A stretch of DNA of 64,000 bases from Serratia liquefaciens (GTDB taxonomy: Bacteria; Pseudomonadota; Gammaproteobacteria; Enterobacterales; Enterobacteriaceae): positions 1 through 64,000 of the forward strand of contig JAAXZN010000044.1 of assembly GCA_012719855.1 (NCBI GenBank), in the 5' to 3' direction. The notes below the pieces were generated by a model. That model made no database searches. It was not told the DNA's origin and was given only the letters and a program-made list of their open reading frames with translations. Position numbers and translations under genes: made by a program. Each line of letters opens with the position of its first letter. Position 1 is the stretch's first letter. This document shows positions 54,987 to 63,976 of this stretch, in pieces.

Positions 54987-56450
54987 TTAATGGTGGGCTT
55001 CTTCGTGAGCTTGCTGTTCCAGCTTCACTTCCTGGGCCCGCTTGCGCAGGCCGAACCAGCCCAGCGTCAGCAGTACCGCCAGCACCGGAATGGTGGCGAT
55101 GGTCCAGGTGCCGTTCGGGTAGTCGAACGCCATCATGATGACGACCGCCAGCAGGAACGCCAGCGTCAGCCAAGAGGTGAAGGGCGTGCCGGGCATTCTG
55201 AAGGATACCGGTTGGGCGCGGCCTTCCCGCACGGCTTTGCGCAGACGCATCTGGCACACGATGATAAACGCCCATGAGGCGATAATGCCCAGCGAGGCGA
55301 TGTTCAGCACGATCTCAAATACCCGCGAAGGCACCAGATAGTTCAGCAAAACGCCAATCACATAGATGCCGCAGGTCACCAGGATCCCGGCATAGGGCAC
55401 CTGCTGGCTGCTCATTTTAGCCATGAATTTCGGTGCTGAACCGCCCATCGACAGTGAACGCAAGATACGGCCGGTGGAGTACAGCCCGGAGTTGAGGCTG
55501 GAGAGTGCGGCGGTCAATACCACGATGTTCATGATGGTGCCGATATAAGGCACGCCGAGTTTGCTGAAGAAGGTGACGAACGGGCTTTGACCTGCCTGGT
55601 AGGCGTTCCATGGCAGCAGCAGTACCAGCAGCACTACCGAGCCGACGTAGAACAGGCCAATGCGCCAAATCACGCTGTTGATGGCCTTTGGCATCATTTT
55701 GGCCGGATCCTTGCACTCGCCGGCGGCGGTACCGATCAGCTCAATCCCGGCGAAGGCGAAGATAACGCCTTGCACTAACACCAATGCGGGCAGCAGGCCG
55801 TGCGGGAACATGCCGCCGTTTTCGGTGATCAGGTGCAGGCCGGTGGTGTTGCCGGCTACCGGGGTGCCGGTGCCGAGGAACACCACCCCCACCACCAGGA
55901 ACAACGCGATGGCGACCACTTTGATTAGGGCGAACCAGAACTCCATTTCGGCGAACCACTTCACGCCGATCATGTTCATGGTGGCAACCACTCCGAGGGC
56001 GCAGAGCGCGAACAGCCATTGCGGGACGTCGGCGAAAGTGCCCCAGTAGTGCATGTACAGCGCCACTGCGGTGATGTCGACGATGCCGGTCATCGCCCAG
56101 TTGAGGAAATACATCCATCCGGCGACGTATGAAGCTTTCTCGCCGAGAAATTCACGGGCGTAAGACACGAAGCTGCCGCTGGAGGGGCGGTGCAGCACCA
56201 ATTCGCCCAAGGCGCGCAGAATGAAGAAAGAGAAAATGCCGCACACCAGATACACCAGCGCCAGCGCCGGGCCGGCCAATTCCAGACGGCCACCGGTACC
56301 GAGGAACAAGCCGGTACCGATTGAGCCGCCGATAGCGATCATCTGTATTTGCCGGTTGCCCATGCTCTTGTGATAACCGGATTCATGGGAGTCTAACCAT
56401 CGTCTTCTGGCTGCGTGTTTGTCATGCGCAGACTTTTTATTTGATTGCAT
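54987..56450 (-). CDS. ansP: L-asparagine permease
   Basis: A 487-residue amino acid permease with 12 membrane helices, very close by eye to E. coli AnsP (DKHAARRRWLDSHESGYHKS, MGNRQIQMIAIGGSIGTGLF, RPSSGSFVSYAREFLGEKAS). It imports L-asparagine with protons. A long 448-bp upstream region holds a CRP/FNR-like site. Convergent with the oxygenase gene. Confidence 0.94.
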   Translation of the reverse strand: MQSNKKSAHDKHAARRRWLDSHESGYHKSMGNRQIQMIAIGGSIGTGLFLGTGGRLELAGPALALVYLVCGIFSFFILRALGELVLHRPSSGSFVSYAREFLGEKASYVAGWMYFLNWAMTGIVDITAVALYMHYWGTFADVPQWLFALCALGVVATMNMIGVKWFAEMEFWFALIKVVAIALFLVVGVVFLGTGTPVAGNTTGLHLITENGGMFPHGLLPALVLVQGVIFAFAGIELIGTAAGECKDPAKMMPKAINSVIWRIGLFYVGSVVLLVLLLPWNAYQAGQSPFVTFFSKLGVPYIGTIMNIVVLTAALSSLNSGLYSTGRILRSLSMGGSAPKFMAKMSSQQVPYAGILVTCGIYVIGVLLNYLVPSRVFEIVLNIASLGIIASWAFIIVCQMRLRKAVREGRAQPVSFRMPGTPFTSWLTLAFLLAVVIMMAFDYPNGTWTIATIPVLAVLLTLGWFGLRKRAQEVKLEQQAHEEAHH

Positions 56451-56741
56451 TATCCATCCTGTTTACCTGTCTATGGAGTTACCCTGCTCTGGCTTCAGAG
56501 CAAACGATTGCTATGGACAATCGTTATGAGAATGAGGTCATGGCATCATTCTGTTGTTTATTGTGTATACAAGCCGCCACGAAATAACGGCGAAGCATGC
56601 TACCTTTTCTCAGTAAATGTGGCAAAAAATCCTGCGCATAAATTGTGAACAAGCGTGTTTATTTTTTGTTCTAAATATAAAAGAATATATTATTCAATAA
56701 GATGATTGAATTTATCAAGACGGAAATATCGAGGAATAAAA

Positions 56742-56757
56742 AGTGATTAAAATCACA
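56742..56757. promoter_or_regulatory. CRP/FNR-like site in the ansP-PACE intergenic region
   Basis: AGTGATTAAAATCACA matches the CRP consensus TGTGA-N6-TCACA except at the first base and also resembles an FNR site. It is about 290 bp upstream of ansP. The 448-bp region 56451-56898 otherwise shows AT-rich sequence and one hairpin, with no gene. Confidence 0.5.
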
Positions 56758-56833
56758 GAATAATAATTACCGTGCAAACTACAGGGAATTTTCGTTATTT
56801 ATTCGTGATGTGAAAGAAGGGGATAATAAGGTG

Positions 56834-56869
56834 CTCCCAACCTGCGGTGATATTGTCCGCAGGCGGGAG
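56834..56869 (-). terminator. Hairpin after the PACE efflux gene
   Basis: CTCCC-AA-CCTGCGG, 9-nt loop, CCGCAGG-C-GGGAG: two stacked stems with a small internal loop, starting 30 bp past the stop of the minus-strand PACE gene. No long T-run. Confidence 0.55.
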
Positions 56870-56898
56870 AAAATCAACAGAGCCTCTCGGGTGCTTTT

Positions 56899-57336
56899 TT
56901 AGGCTGACTCTCCGGCCGGCAGTGCCGAAGTCGGCAGACCGAATACCTTGTCGAACACCCAGTTAAACACAAAGGTGTAGCACGGGATAATCACGATCAG
57001 CGCCATATCCAGCAGCAGCGCTTGCCACAGCGTAATCCCCATCCACCAGGCAATCAGCGGGATCAGGTAAACCACCAACGTCAATTGAAAACCGATGGCA
57101 TGCAGAATGCGGCGTTTAAGCGTACGGCCACGTGAAGCCTGGCGACTTTCCCACAGCTCGAACAGCGAGTTGTAGATGAAGTTCCAGCTGACGGCGATAG
57201 TGGTAATGATCACCGCCAGCGGCCCGGTGCTGCTGGGGGCACTGCCGGAAAGCAGCGCCAGCCCGAGCGCCGAGATCGCCATGCCGATAATTTCATAGGC
57301 GGTGACATACACCAGTTTGCGTTTAACGCCTTGCAT
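56899..57336 (-). CDS. PACE-family (AceI-like) efflux transporter
   Basis: A 145-residue inner-membrane protein with four helices in two tandem BTP domains. Hallmarks are KRKLVYVTAYEIIGM at the start, WNFIYNSLFELWESR after helix 2 and the second domain HAIGFQLTLVVYLIPL...FNWVFDKVFG. AceI-type PACE pumps export chlorhexidine and short diamines. Divergent from a LysR gene with a palindrome in between, the usual arrangement for aceI-like genes. Confidence 0.9.
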   Translation of the reverse strand: MQGVKRKLVYVTAYEIIGMAISALGLALLSGSAPSSTGPLAVIITTIAVSWNFIYNSLFELWESRQASRGRTLKRRILHAIGFQLTLVVYLIPLIAWWMGITLWQALLLDMALIVIIPCYTFVFNWVFDKVFGLPTSALPAGESA

Positions 57337-57436
57337 TACTCATCTCCTGACTGATTTCCTGGCTTTGTGGTCGGGTGACCTTTTGCCGTCTGGCGGGTAA
57401 GATAACGTCAATCACATTGATAGAAAAAGTCAGGAG

Positions 57437-57455
57437 CTATCAGATATGCTGATAG
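57437..57455. promoter_or_regulatory. Predicted operator of the LysR gene adjacent to the PACE gene
   Basis: CTATCAG-ATATG-CTGATAG is a perfect inverted repeat with 7-bp arms, ending 7 bp before the LysR ATG. It probably binds the LysR protein and controls both divergent genes. Confidence 0.7.
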
Positions 57456-57462
57456 ATAACGC

Positions 57463-58356
57463 ATGAATTTTTCCAGCGACAACATTGAGCTGTTTCTGGC
57501 GGTGCTGGATCGCGGTTCGTTTTCCGCCGCGGCCCGCTCACTGCGGCGCGTACCTTCGGCGGTCAGCATGGGGATCGCCAACATGGAGGCGGAACTGGGG
57601 TTTCAGCTGTTTGATCGTTCGCACCGTGAGCCGGTGCCGACCCCGTTGGCATTGGCGCTGGCGCCCCATGCGCGACTGATAGCCGACCAGCTTAAACAGT
57701 TGCAGAACCACGCTATCGAACTGTCGCAAGGGCTGGAGAGCACCTTGTCGATTGGCGTTGCCTCGGACATCAACAGCAGCGGCCTGCTGACGGCGGTCAA
57801 TACGCTGGCGGAGCGCTATCCGCTGCTGAATATCGAAGTGTTGACCGCCCCGCAGGATGACGTGGTGCATATGCTGCATCAAGAGCGAGTCGACGTTTGC
57901 CTGGCGTTTGGCGGGCTTAACATCAACAGCCAGGAACAGTTTCACTTCGTCGGCACGGAATCGCTGGTTGCCATGCTTTCGCCACGGCACCCGGCGTTGC
58001 TGGGGGCACCGGATGAGCTGTTTCTCGAGGATTTGGTCAACGTGCGGCAAATTATGGTGGCCAGCCGTGATTTGCCGATCGCCGATCTGCGGCCACGCGT
58101 GGCGGAATCTTACTGGCGCACCGACAGCCTGCCGATGGCGCTGAACATGGTGGAGGCCGGTTTGGGCTGGGGCAATTTCCCCCTGTCGCTGACCGCACCG
58201 CTGTTAGCGCAGGAACGGCTGATCCGTCTGAAATTCAAAAACACCAAAAACGAACTGCGATTGCCGATGCACCTGATCTGGCTGAAAAGCAGGCCGCTGG
58301 ATAAGGCTGCCCGCGAACTGGTAGCCCTGATGCGCGACGCATCGCAGGCAGAATAA
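57463..58356 (+). CDS. LysR-family regulator, divergent from the PACE gene
   Basis: A 297-residue LysR protein. The HTH is in NIELFLAVLDRGSFSAAARS, LRRVPSAVSMGIANMEAELG. The effector domain begins near LSIGVASDINSSGLLTAVN. By position it is the likely regulator of the AceI-like pump, as AceR is for AceI in Acinetobacter. It ends 64 bp from the convergent DedA gene. Confidence 0.92.
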   Translation: MNFSSDNIELFLAVLDRGSFSAAARSLRRVPSAVSMGIANMEAELGFQLFDRSHREPVPTPLALALAPHARLIADQLKQLQNHAIELSQGLESTLSIGVASDINSSGLLTAVNTLAERYPLLNIEVLTAPQDDVVHMLHQERVDVCLAFGGLNINSQEQFHFVGTESLVAMLSPRHPALLGAPDELFLEDLVNVRQIMVASRDLPIADLRPRVAESYWRTDSLPMALNMVEAGLGWGNFPLSLTAPLLAQERLIRLKFKNTKNELRLPMHLIWLKSRPLDKAARELVALMRDASQAE

Positions 58357-58419
58357 TCCCTGCTGCCGATGGCTTTAGCTTTCAACGCTCGGGGTGAAAC
58401 TGATGCTGAACCGATAAGG

Positions 58420-58983
58420 TTAATCGGCATGCCGACGGCGCCACCAAAACCGTACTAGCAGAATGGCGGCGATCACCAGCGCGCAGAACAGCACGCTGGT
58501 CAGCTTTTTGTCGAAGCCGGAGATAAAACGGCCGATCGCTTCGCCACCGAAATAACCCAACAGCACAAAGATGGTCGCCCACAGGATGGCACCCAGAATG
58601 TTCAGCGGCACAAAGCGCGACGGCGGCAGCTTGCTGGCGCCGATCAGCACCGGGCCGATAATGCGAAAGCCATACATAAAGCGTACGCCAATCACGAACA
58701 GCATCGGGTGGCGTGCAATCAGTTTTCTGGCGCGCTCGATGCGTTTTTCCTGGCTCTTCATGCGTGAAATGACCCGTCCTCCGAAGCGACGCCCCAGGAA
58801 AAACAGCAGTTGATCCCCCAGCGTACCGCCCAACGCCACCACCGCAATGACCCAGGGCAGATGCAGCAGTCCCTGATGCGCCGCAATACCGCCGAGCAGC
58901 GTGATGGTTTCGCCTTCGGCCAGACAGCCGATAAACAGCGCCCAATAACCGTAGTCCGTAATGTAGTGGGCTAAATCCGCCAT
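58420..58983 (-). CDS. DedA-family membrane protein (YohD-like)
   Basis: A 187-residue polytopic protein of the DedA/SNARE-associated family. Motifs are EGETITLLGGIAAHQG, GGTLGDQLLFFLGRRFG and the conserved RFMYGFRIIGPVLIGAS with Arg residues needed in DedA proteins. Members act as lipid carriers (undecaprenyl phosphate or phospholipid) driven by proton motive force. Length and pattern resemble E. coli YohD. Single gene. Confidence 0.9.
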   Translation of the reverse strand: MADLAHYITDYGYWALFIGCLAEGETITLLGGIAAHQGLLHLPWVIAVVALGGTLGDQLLFFLGRRFGGRVISRMKSQEKRIERARKLIARHPMLFVIGVRFMYGFRIIGPVLIGASKLPPSRFVPLNILGAILWATIFVLLGYFGGEAIGRFISGFDKKLTSVLFCALVIAAILLVRFWWRRRHAD

Positions 58984-59033
58984 TCTGATCCCCTATGTCT
59001 TTAACACATAAGGCTAAGTATACGCCCTGTGCG

Positions 59034-59714
59034 CTAGCCGCGGGCGGCAATCTGCGCGACCAACGCCCGGCGTTGCCGCAAACTCTCGGCCATCTGCGCC
59101 TGAACCCGGGCCAGAATATGCGCCGGTGCGAGTTCCGGCGTTCCCCCCTGGAACGGCGGTGCCGGAGCATATTCCAGATACAGCTGGATCATTTGCGCGG
59201 TATCTTCATCGTGCAATTCGGCGATTAATGCCAGAGCGAAATCGATGCCTGCGGTCACGCCGCCGCCGCTGATGACGTTACCGTCACGTTCTACCCGTGC
59301 ATGACTGGGGAGGGCGCCGAACAGCGCCAGGCTTTCGCGCATGCTCCAGTGACAGGCGGCGCGTTTGCCGTGCAGCAAACCGGCAGCGGCCAGGATCAGC
59401 GAACCGGTGCACACTGAGGTCAGATAGCGGGCATCCGGCCCCAGACGGCGGATCTGGTTCATAAAGGCGTCGTTTTCCAGCGCCTGGGTGCAACCGGCAC
59501 CGCCCGGTACGCACAGCACGTCGCAACGCGTGACTTCTTCCAGCTTCTGCAACTGGGTAAAGTGCAATCCTTCGGCGCTGATATCTGCACCACCGACGGA
59601 CGCAACGATAATTTCGGCCCCCGGCATGTGCCGCAAAAACTGCAGTGGCCCGGTAAAGTCGAGCTGGGTGACGCCCTGATAGATCGGAAAAACAATCACT
59701 AATGGTTCAGACAT
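59034..59714 (-). CDS. DJ-1/PfpI-family protein, isonitrile-hydratase-like
   Basis: A 226-residue protein of the DJ-1/PfpI superfamily. The elbow nucleophile is C102 in TSVCTGSLILAAAGLL; other conserved stretches are TQLDFTGPLQFL, CVPGGAG and GGGVTAGIDFAL, ending with LEYAPAPPFQGGTPELAP. These features match isonitrile hydratase (InhA) of Pseudomonas putida, which converts isonitriles to N-formamides. Divergent from a GlxA-type AraC regulator that shares the same fold in its N-terminal domain. Confidence 0.85.
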   Translation of the reverse strand: MSEPLVIVFPIYQGVTQLDFTGPLQFLRHMPGAEIIVASVGGADISAEGLHFTQLQKLEEVTRCDVLCVPGGAGCTQALENDAFMNQIRRLGPDARYLTSVCTGSLILAAAGLLHGKRAACHWSMRESLALFGALPSHARVERDGNVISGGGVTAGIDFALALIAELHDEDTAQMIQLYLEYAPAPPFQGGTPELAPAHILARVQAQMAESLRQRRALVAQIAARG

Positions 59715-59802
59715 GATATTCGCCTCAGTTTTGTCATTTGCTTTGGGTCATAATAGCGACCCTGTTTTTGGCTGATATGACGGATAACCCTCAAAAAGCG
59801 CC

Positions 59803-60750
59803 ATGATTAAAAATATCGGCTTTGTGGGCTTCCCCGGCGTTAACCTGCTCGACTTCGCCGGGCCGCTGGCGGCCTTTGATAACGCCAACCAGTTTACGGC
59901 GACGCAGGCCTACCGGTGTCTGCCACTCTCGGAACGGGGTGGCAGCGTGGCGAGCTCATCGGGTGTGGAAGTGCTCACTCAGCCGTTTGGCGAGCACCGC
60001 CTTGATACGCTATTGATTGCCGGAGGCAGCGGTAACGTCGTCGCCACCCAGTCGGCGGGGCTATTGGCGTTTCTGCACCGGCAAAGCCGGCAGGCACGGC
60101 GCATGGCCAGCGTGTGCACCGGTGCATTTATACTGGCGGCTGCCGGGTTGCTGGACGGCAAGCGCGCGACTACTCATTGGTACCATGCCGCACGGCTGCA
60201 ACAGAGTTATCCGCGTATCCGCGTCGACAGCAATCGTATTTATATCCGCGACGGTGCGATCTGGACTTCGGCGGGCATCACTGCCGGTATCGATTTGGCG
60301 CTGGCGATGGTCGAGGAAGATCTCGGCAGCGCATTGGCGGCCAGCGTTGCGCGGCAACTGGTGGTGTATCACCGCCGTCCGGGCGGGCAGTCGCAGTATT
60401 CTTTGCTGCTGGAGCTCAACCCGTCTTCGGACCGCATTCGCAACGCGCTCTCTTACGCTCGTGAACACCTCCATCATCCGCTGACGGTAGGTGATCTGGC
60501 GGACGCTGCCTGTCTGAGCGAGCGGCAGTTTGGCCGCCTGTTCCGCGCCGAAACCGGCCAGACGCCGGCCAAGGTGATTGAACAATTACGGGTCGAGGCC
60601 GCCAGGCTAAGGATTGAAGAAGGTCACGAAGCGCTGGAGAGCATCGCCCGCGCCGTCGGGTTTAGTGACCCGGAGCGTATGCGGCGGGCATTCATCCGTC
60701 TGTTTGGTCTGTCGCCACAGGCGATAAAGCGCCTGAGCCGCAGCGGTTAA
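59803..60750 (+). CDS. GlxA-type AraC-family regulator with DJ-1/PfpI sensor domain
   Basis: A 315-residue regulator. N-terminal PfpI-like domain (about 1-190; VNLLDFAGPLAAF, C105 in SVCTGAFILAAAGLLDGKRA) followed by an AraC HTH pair (about 215-312; LTVGDLADAACLSERQFGRL, IARAVGFSDPERMRRAFIRL). Divergent from the isonitrile-hydratase-like gene and 47 bp upstream of the S-adenosylhomocysteine-hydrolase homologue, so either or both could be targets. Confidence 0.92.
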   Translation: MIKNIGFVGFPGVNLLDFAGPLAAFDNANQFTATQAYRCLPLSERGGSVASSSGVEVLTQPFGEHRLDTLLIAGGSGNVVATQSAGLLAFLHRQSRQARRMASVCTGAFILAAAGLLDGKRATTHWYHAARLQQSYPRIRVDSNRIYIRDGAIWTSAGITAGIDLALAMVEEDLGSALAASVARQLVVYHRRPGGQSQYSLLLELNPSSDRIRNALSYAREHLHHPLTVGDLADAACLSERQFGRLFRAETGQTPAKVIEQLRVEAARLRIEEGHEALESIARAVGFSDPERMRRAFIRLFGLSPQAIKRLSRSG

Positions 60751-60797
60751 ATCATTCTGCCGTGCCCCGGTGGCGCGGCGCAGTAAAGGAGCGACAG

Positions 60798-61901
60798 ATG
60801 TATCAGGATTTTGAAAGTGAGCTGAACTGGGCGATGCGCCACATGCCGCGAACCCGGGCGGCCGTTGCTGCACTGCCGGATTTAAGCGGCGTGCGTCTGG
60901 CGTGCAATATGCACCTGGATCTGAAAATGGCTCCGCTGGTGGCGGGCCTGTTGGATAAGGGCGCAGCCATTTATCTGACCACCTGCAACCCGACCACGGT
61001 GCAGGATGACGTGGTCGCCTGGCTGGAGCGCCGAGGGGCACAGGCCCACGCCTGGCGTGACATGAGTGACGCCGATTGGTCAGCATCGTTTGACCGCGCG
61101 CTGGCCTGGGGGCCTACCCACCTATGCGAAATGGGTGCCGATCTGACCACCCGGTTGCACCAGTCAGCCGACGGCCCGCAGATTATCGCCGGGCTGGAAG
61201 CGACGGGTTCCGGCATCAGCCGACTGAACGGTATGGCACCGCGCTACCCTATTTTCAACTGGGACGATCTGCCGGTAAAAGAAGGGCTGCATAACCGCCA
61301 CATGGTCGGCTTGACCGCCTGGCACACCTTCTTCCAGACCACCCATTTGACGCTGCATGAAAAATGCGTGCTGGTGATTGGCTATGGCCTGGTTGGGCAG
61401 GGCGTTGCGGCGTCGGCGAAAGCTTACGGCGGGCAGGTGATCGTGGCGGAAATCGATCCGGCGCGGGCGCTGCAAGCGCGTTATGACGGCTGGGCGGTGG
61501 TTGATTTGGCCAGTGCGGTCGGCCAGGCCGATGTGATTGCCACCGCAACCGGGGCGAAAAACGTGCTGTCGGCGCAGCATCTGCAGCAGGTGAAGGACGG
61601 CGTGTTCATTCTCAACGTGGGGCATGTGACGGCGGAAATTGACGTCGGTTTCCTGCAGAGCCTGCCGCACAGCGAGCCTATGCCGTTTGTGAACGCCTAC
61701 CAACTGGATGACAGACAGGTTTATTTGCTGGCCAACGGTTCGATGTTTAACCTGACGGCGGGCTACGGCGACAGCCTGAATGCCTTCGATGTGACGCTGG
61801 CGGTGATGGCGGCGGGCATAGGCCATATCGTCGGCGACGGCGCACGCCAGGCACCCGGTTTGTACCTGTTGCCACAGTCGGCCTGGCAACCGGCACTGTA
61901 A
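60798..61901 (+). CDS. S-adenosylhomocysteine hydrolase homologue, short and divergent
   Basis: A 367-residue protein of the adenosylhomocysteinase superfamily, shorter than true SAHH (about 430-480). It keeps H39 in CNMHLDLKMAPLVAGLLDKG, E134 in LEATGSGISRL, K161 and N166 (PVKEGLHNRH), and the NAD motif GYGLVGQG (195-202). The Asp next to the conserved Asn, the nearby Cys and the DD pair of the substrate site appear replaced (His, Val/Met, EM), and the C-terminal Lys-Tyr tail that closes the NAD site is absent. Enterobacteria normally degrade SAH with Pfs, so another role is likely. It follows the GlxA-type regulator; the start at 60798 has AAAGGAG. Confidence 0.82.
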   Translation: MYQDFESELNWAMRHMPRTRAAVAALPDLSGVRLACNMHLDLKMAPLVAGLLDKGAAIYLTTCNPTTVQDDVVAWLERRGAQAHAWRDMSDADWSASFDRALAWGPTHLCEMGADLTTRLHQSADGPQIIAGLEATGSGISRLNGMAPRYPIFNWDDLPVKEGLHNRHMVGLTAWHTFFQTTHLTLHEKCVLVIGYGLVGQGVAASAKAYGGQVIVAEIDPARALQARYDGWAVVDLASAVGQADVIATATGAKNVLSAQHLQQVKDGVFILNVGHVTAEIDVGFLQSLPHSEPMPFVNAYQLDDRQVYLLANGSMFNLTAGYGDSLNAFDVTLAVMAAGIGHIVGDGARQAPGLYLLPQSAWQPAL

Positions 61902-62063
61902 CTTTTGCATCGCGGGCGTTCATCCCAGAGCGCTCGCGGTTTGCGCAATTATCTCTTCGACAGAATTTGTCACAAATCGGCTGGCATAATCCCAGTGCCA
62001 ACGGAAGATCCCTCACATATAATTCGGCCAAATAAGACCTTCATCTTCTTCAGTGACAGAGTA

Positions 62064-62993
62064 ATGCATGTGAAAAAACGTGTTTTGGTACTAGCCCTGC
62101 TCGCTTTGCAGGCAGGGGCAGGCTTCGCGCCGCGCGCGCTGGCCAGCGAAAATAACGCCGTCACCCGAGCCGCCCAGCCTGAGCTGGCCTCCGGCAGCGC
62201 CATGGTGGTGGATATGCAGACCCATAAGGTGATGTATGCGCGCAACCCGGACGAAGTGGTGCCGATTGCCTCCATCACCAAGCTGATGACGGCGATGGTG
62301 ACGCTGGATGCCCATCTACCGCTGGATGAAATGCTGTCGGTGGATATTCACCAGACGCCGGAGATGAAAGGGATCTATTCGCGCGTACGGCTGAACAGTG
62401 AGATCAGCCGTAAAGACATGCTGCTGCTGGCGCTGATGTCGTCGGAAAACCGTGCCGCCGCCAGCCTGGCGCATCATTATCCGGGGGGGTATGGCGCCTT
62501 TATCAAAGCGATGAACGCCAAAGCCAAATCGCTGGGGATGACCAACACGCGTTACGTGGAGCCGACCGGGCTGTCGATCAAAAACGTTTCGACCGCACGT
62601 GACCTGACCAAACTGCTGATCGCCACCAAGCAATACCCGCTGATCGGCCAGCTCAGCACCACCACCGAGCGTATGGCGAGCTTCAAAGATCCGAACTATA
62701 CGCTGCCGTTTCGCAATACCAACCATCTGGTATACAACCCGAAATGGAACATCCAGTTGACCAAAACCGGCTTCACGAACGAGGCGGGGCATTGCCTGGC
62801 GATGCGTACCGTGATCGGCAGCCGTTCGGTATCCCTGGTGGTATTGGATGCCTTTGGCAAATACACCCACTTCGCCGATGCCAACCGCCTGCGCAGTTGG
62901 ATCGAAACCGGTAAGGTGACGCCAATTCCGGCCGCGGCCCGCGACTACCGCCGTCAGAAAGACGCCCGACTGGCGAAGAACGAAACCGAATAA
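62064..62993 (+). CDS. pbpG: D-alanyl-D-alanine endopeptidase (penicillin-binding protein 7)
   Basis: Periplasmic low-molecular-mass PBP that cleaves peptidoglycan cross-links. The 309-residue product has a signal peptide (to about A27). All three PBP motifs are present: SxxK with S70 and K73 (ASITK), SEN at 127-129, and KTG at 234-236. The start at 62064 ([13 protein letters not shown]) is chosen; the frame is open far upstream but without similarity. Length matches E. coli PbpG. Confidence 0.95.
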   Translation: MHVKKRVLVLALLALQAGAGFAPRALASENNAVTRAAQPELASGSAMVVDMQTHKVMYARNPDEVVPIASITKLMTAMVTLDAHLPLDEMLSVDIHQTPEMKGIYSRVRLNSEISRKDMLLLALMSSENRAAASLAHHYPGGYGAFIKAMNAKAKSLGMTNTRYVEPTGLSIKNVSTARDLTKLLIATKQYPLIGQLSTTTERMASFKDPNYTLPFRNTNHLVYNPKWNIQLTKTGFTNEAGHCLAMRTVIGSRSVSLVVLDAFGKYTHFADANRLRSWIETGKVTPIPAAARDYRRQKDARLAKNETE

Positions 62994-63029
62994 TGGCTTC
63001 TGTGGCCTGCGGGTTTTTCTCGCGGGCCG

Positions 63030-63485
63030 CTACCGTCCTTCAGGACGCCGGATAACAAAACCCCGTTCCCGATCGCCGTCGAACCCGGCGCGCAGATACA
63101 GTTGATGTGCCCCGGTGCGCTGCTGGCCGGAGAGCAACATCACTTTGTAGCAGCTTTTCCGCCATGCCAGTTGCAATGCGTATTCAAGCATCGCTAATGC
63201 AATGCCTTGCCCGCGATACGCCTGGGCGGTGACCACGTGCTCTATGATGCCGAAGGGTTGCCCCTGATGCACCAGCCCCGGCACCATTGCCAGCATGCAG
63301 GTCGCCACCGGTTGGTCATCGACCACGCTGACCACCAGCCGAATCGCCGGGTTGTCCAGCAGGCGTTGCAATGTCCGCTGGGCATTATCCGGACGCAGTG
63401 GCTGATCCTGGGGGCGTAATTCCCGGTACAGCGCCTGCAGGCCGGCAAGATCGCTCAATTGGGCCTGACGATGAGTGACGGTCAT
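63030..63485 (-). CDS. GNAT-family N-acetyltransferase
   Basis: A 151-residue GNAT. The acetyl-CoA-binding loop is VVTAQAYRGQGIALAMLEYA (about 82-101; consensus RxxGxG/A as YRGQGI) and the C-terminal LYLRAGFDGDRERGF is typical. A very strong AAAGGAGG site precedes the ATG at 63485. The substrate is unknown. Convergent with pbpG and divergent from the VOC gene. Confidence 0.9.
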   Translation of the reverse strand: MTVTHRQAQLSDLAGLQALYRELRPQDQPLRPDNAQRTLQRLLDNPAIRLVVSVVDDQPVATCMLAMVPGLVHQGQPFGIIEHVVTAQAYRGQGIALAMLEYALQLAWRKSCYKVMLLSGQQRTGAHQLYLRAGFDGDRERGFVIRRPEGR

Positions 63486-63571
63486 TTTTCCTCCTTTCAA
63501 TCGCCTTGAAGGCTGATCCATCCGCTATCATCAATCAATACCCTAGTGATTGCACGTGAGGACAGCATCCC

Positions 63572-63976
63572 ATGAGCCAGGTTTCTACCTTCGTCATGTT
63601 TCAGGGCCACGCCCAACAGGCGATAAATCTTTATAGCGAGCTGTTCGCCGGTTTTCGGGTTCAGCAACTGCTGCATTTTGAAGAGAGCGGTGACGGGCCG
63701 CGGCGGGTTAAACATGCGACCATTGATTTTGAACGGCATAATCTGGTGTTTATCGACAGCCCGGTCAGCCATGATTTCGGCTTTACCCCGGCGGTTTCAC
63801 TCCACGTGAACTTAGCCACCGAGGCTGATTTGGAGCGGATTTTCGCGCGTCTGGCGGAGGGCGGCGAGGTGCTTATGCCGATTGATGATTATGGTTTCAG
63901 CGCGCGCTTCGGCTGGTTGAACGACCGTTTTGGTCTGTCCTGGCAACTGAACGTGCCTGCCGGCGATGCCGGCTGA
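63572..63976 (+). CDS. VOC-superfamily (PhnB-like glyoxalase fold) protein
   Basis: A 134-residue single-domain protein of the vicinal-oxygen-chelate superfamily, PhnB/YjdN type. The N-terminal FVMFQGHAQQAINLYSELFA and C-terminal YGFSARFGWLNDRFGLSWQL are characteristic. Metal-ligand histidines are not obvious, as in several PhnB-like proteins. Function unknown. Ends 24 bp before the window edge. Confidence 0.88.
   Translation: MSQVSTFVMFQGHAQQAINLYSELFAGFRVQQLLHFEESGDGPRRVKHATIDFERHNLVFIDSPVSHDFGFTPAVSLHVNLATEADLERIFARLAEGGEVLMPIDDYGFSARFGWLNDRFGLSWQLNVPAGDAG

Noticed and set aside
56834..56869. Stacked hairpin as a possible small RNA
   Set aside because: Its position just past the PACE gene stop makes a terminator more likely, and no promoter is evident on either side.
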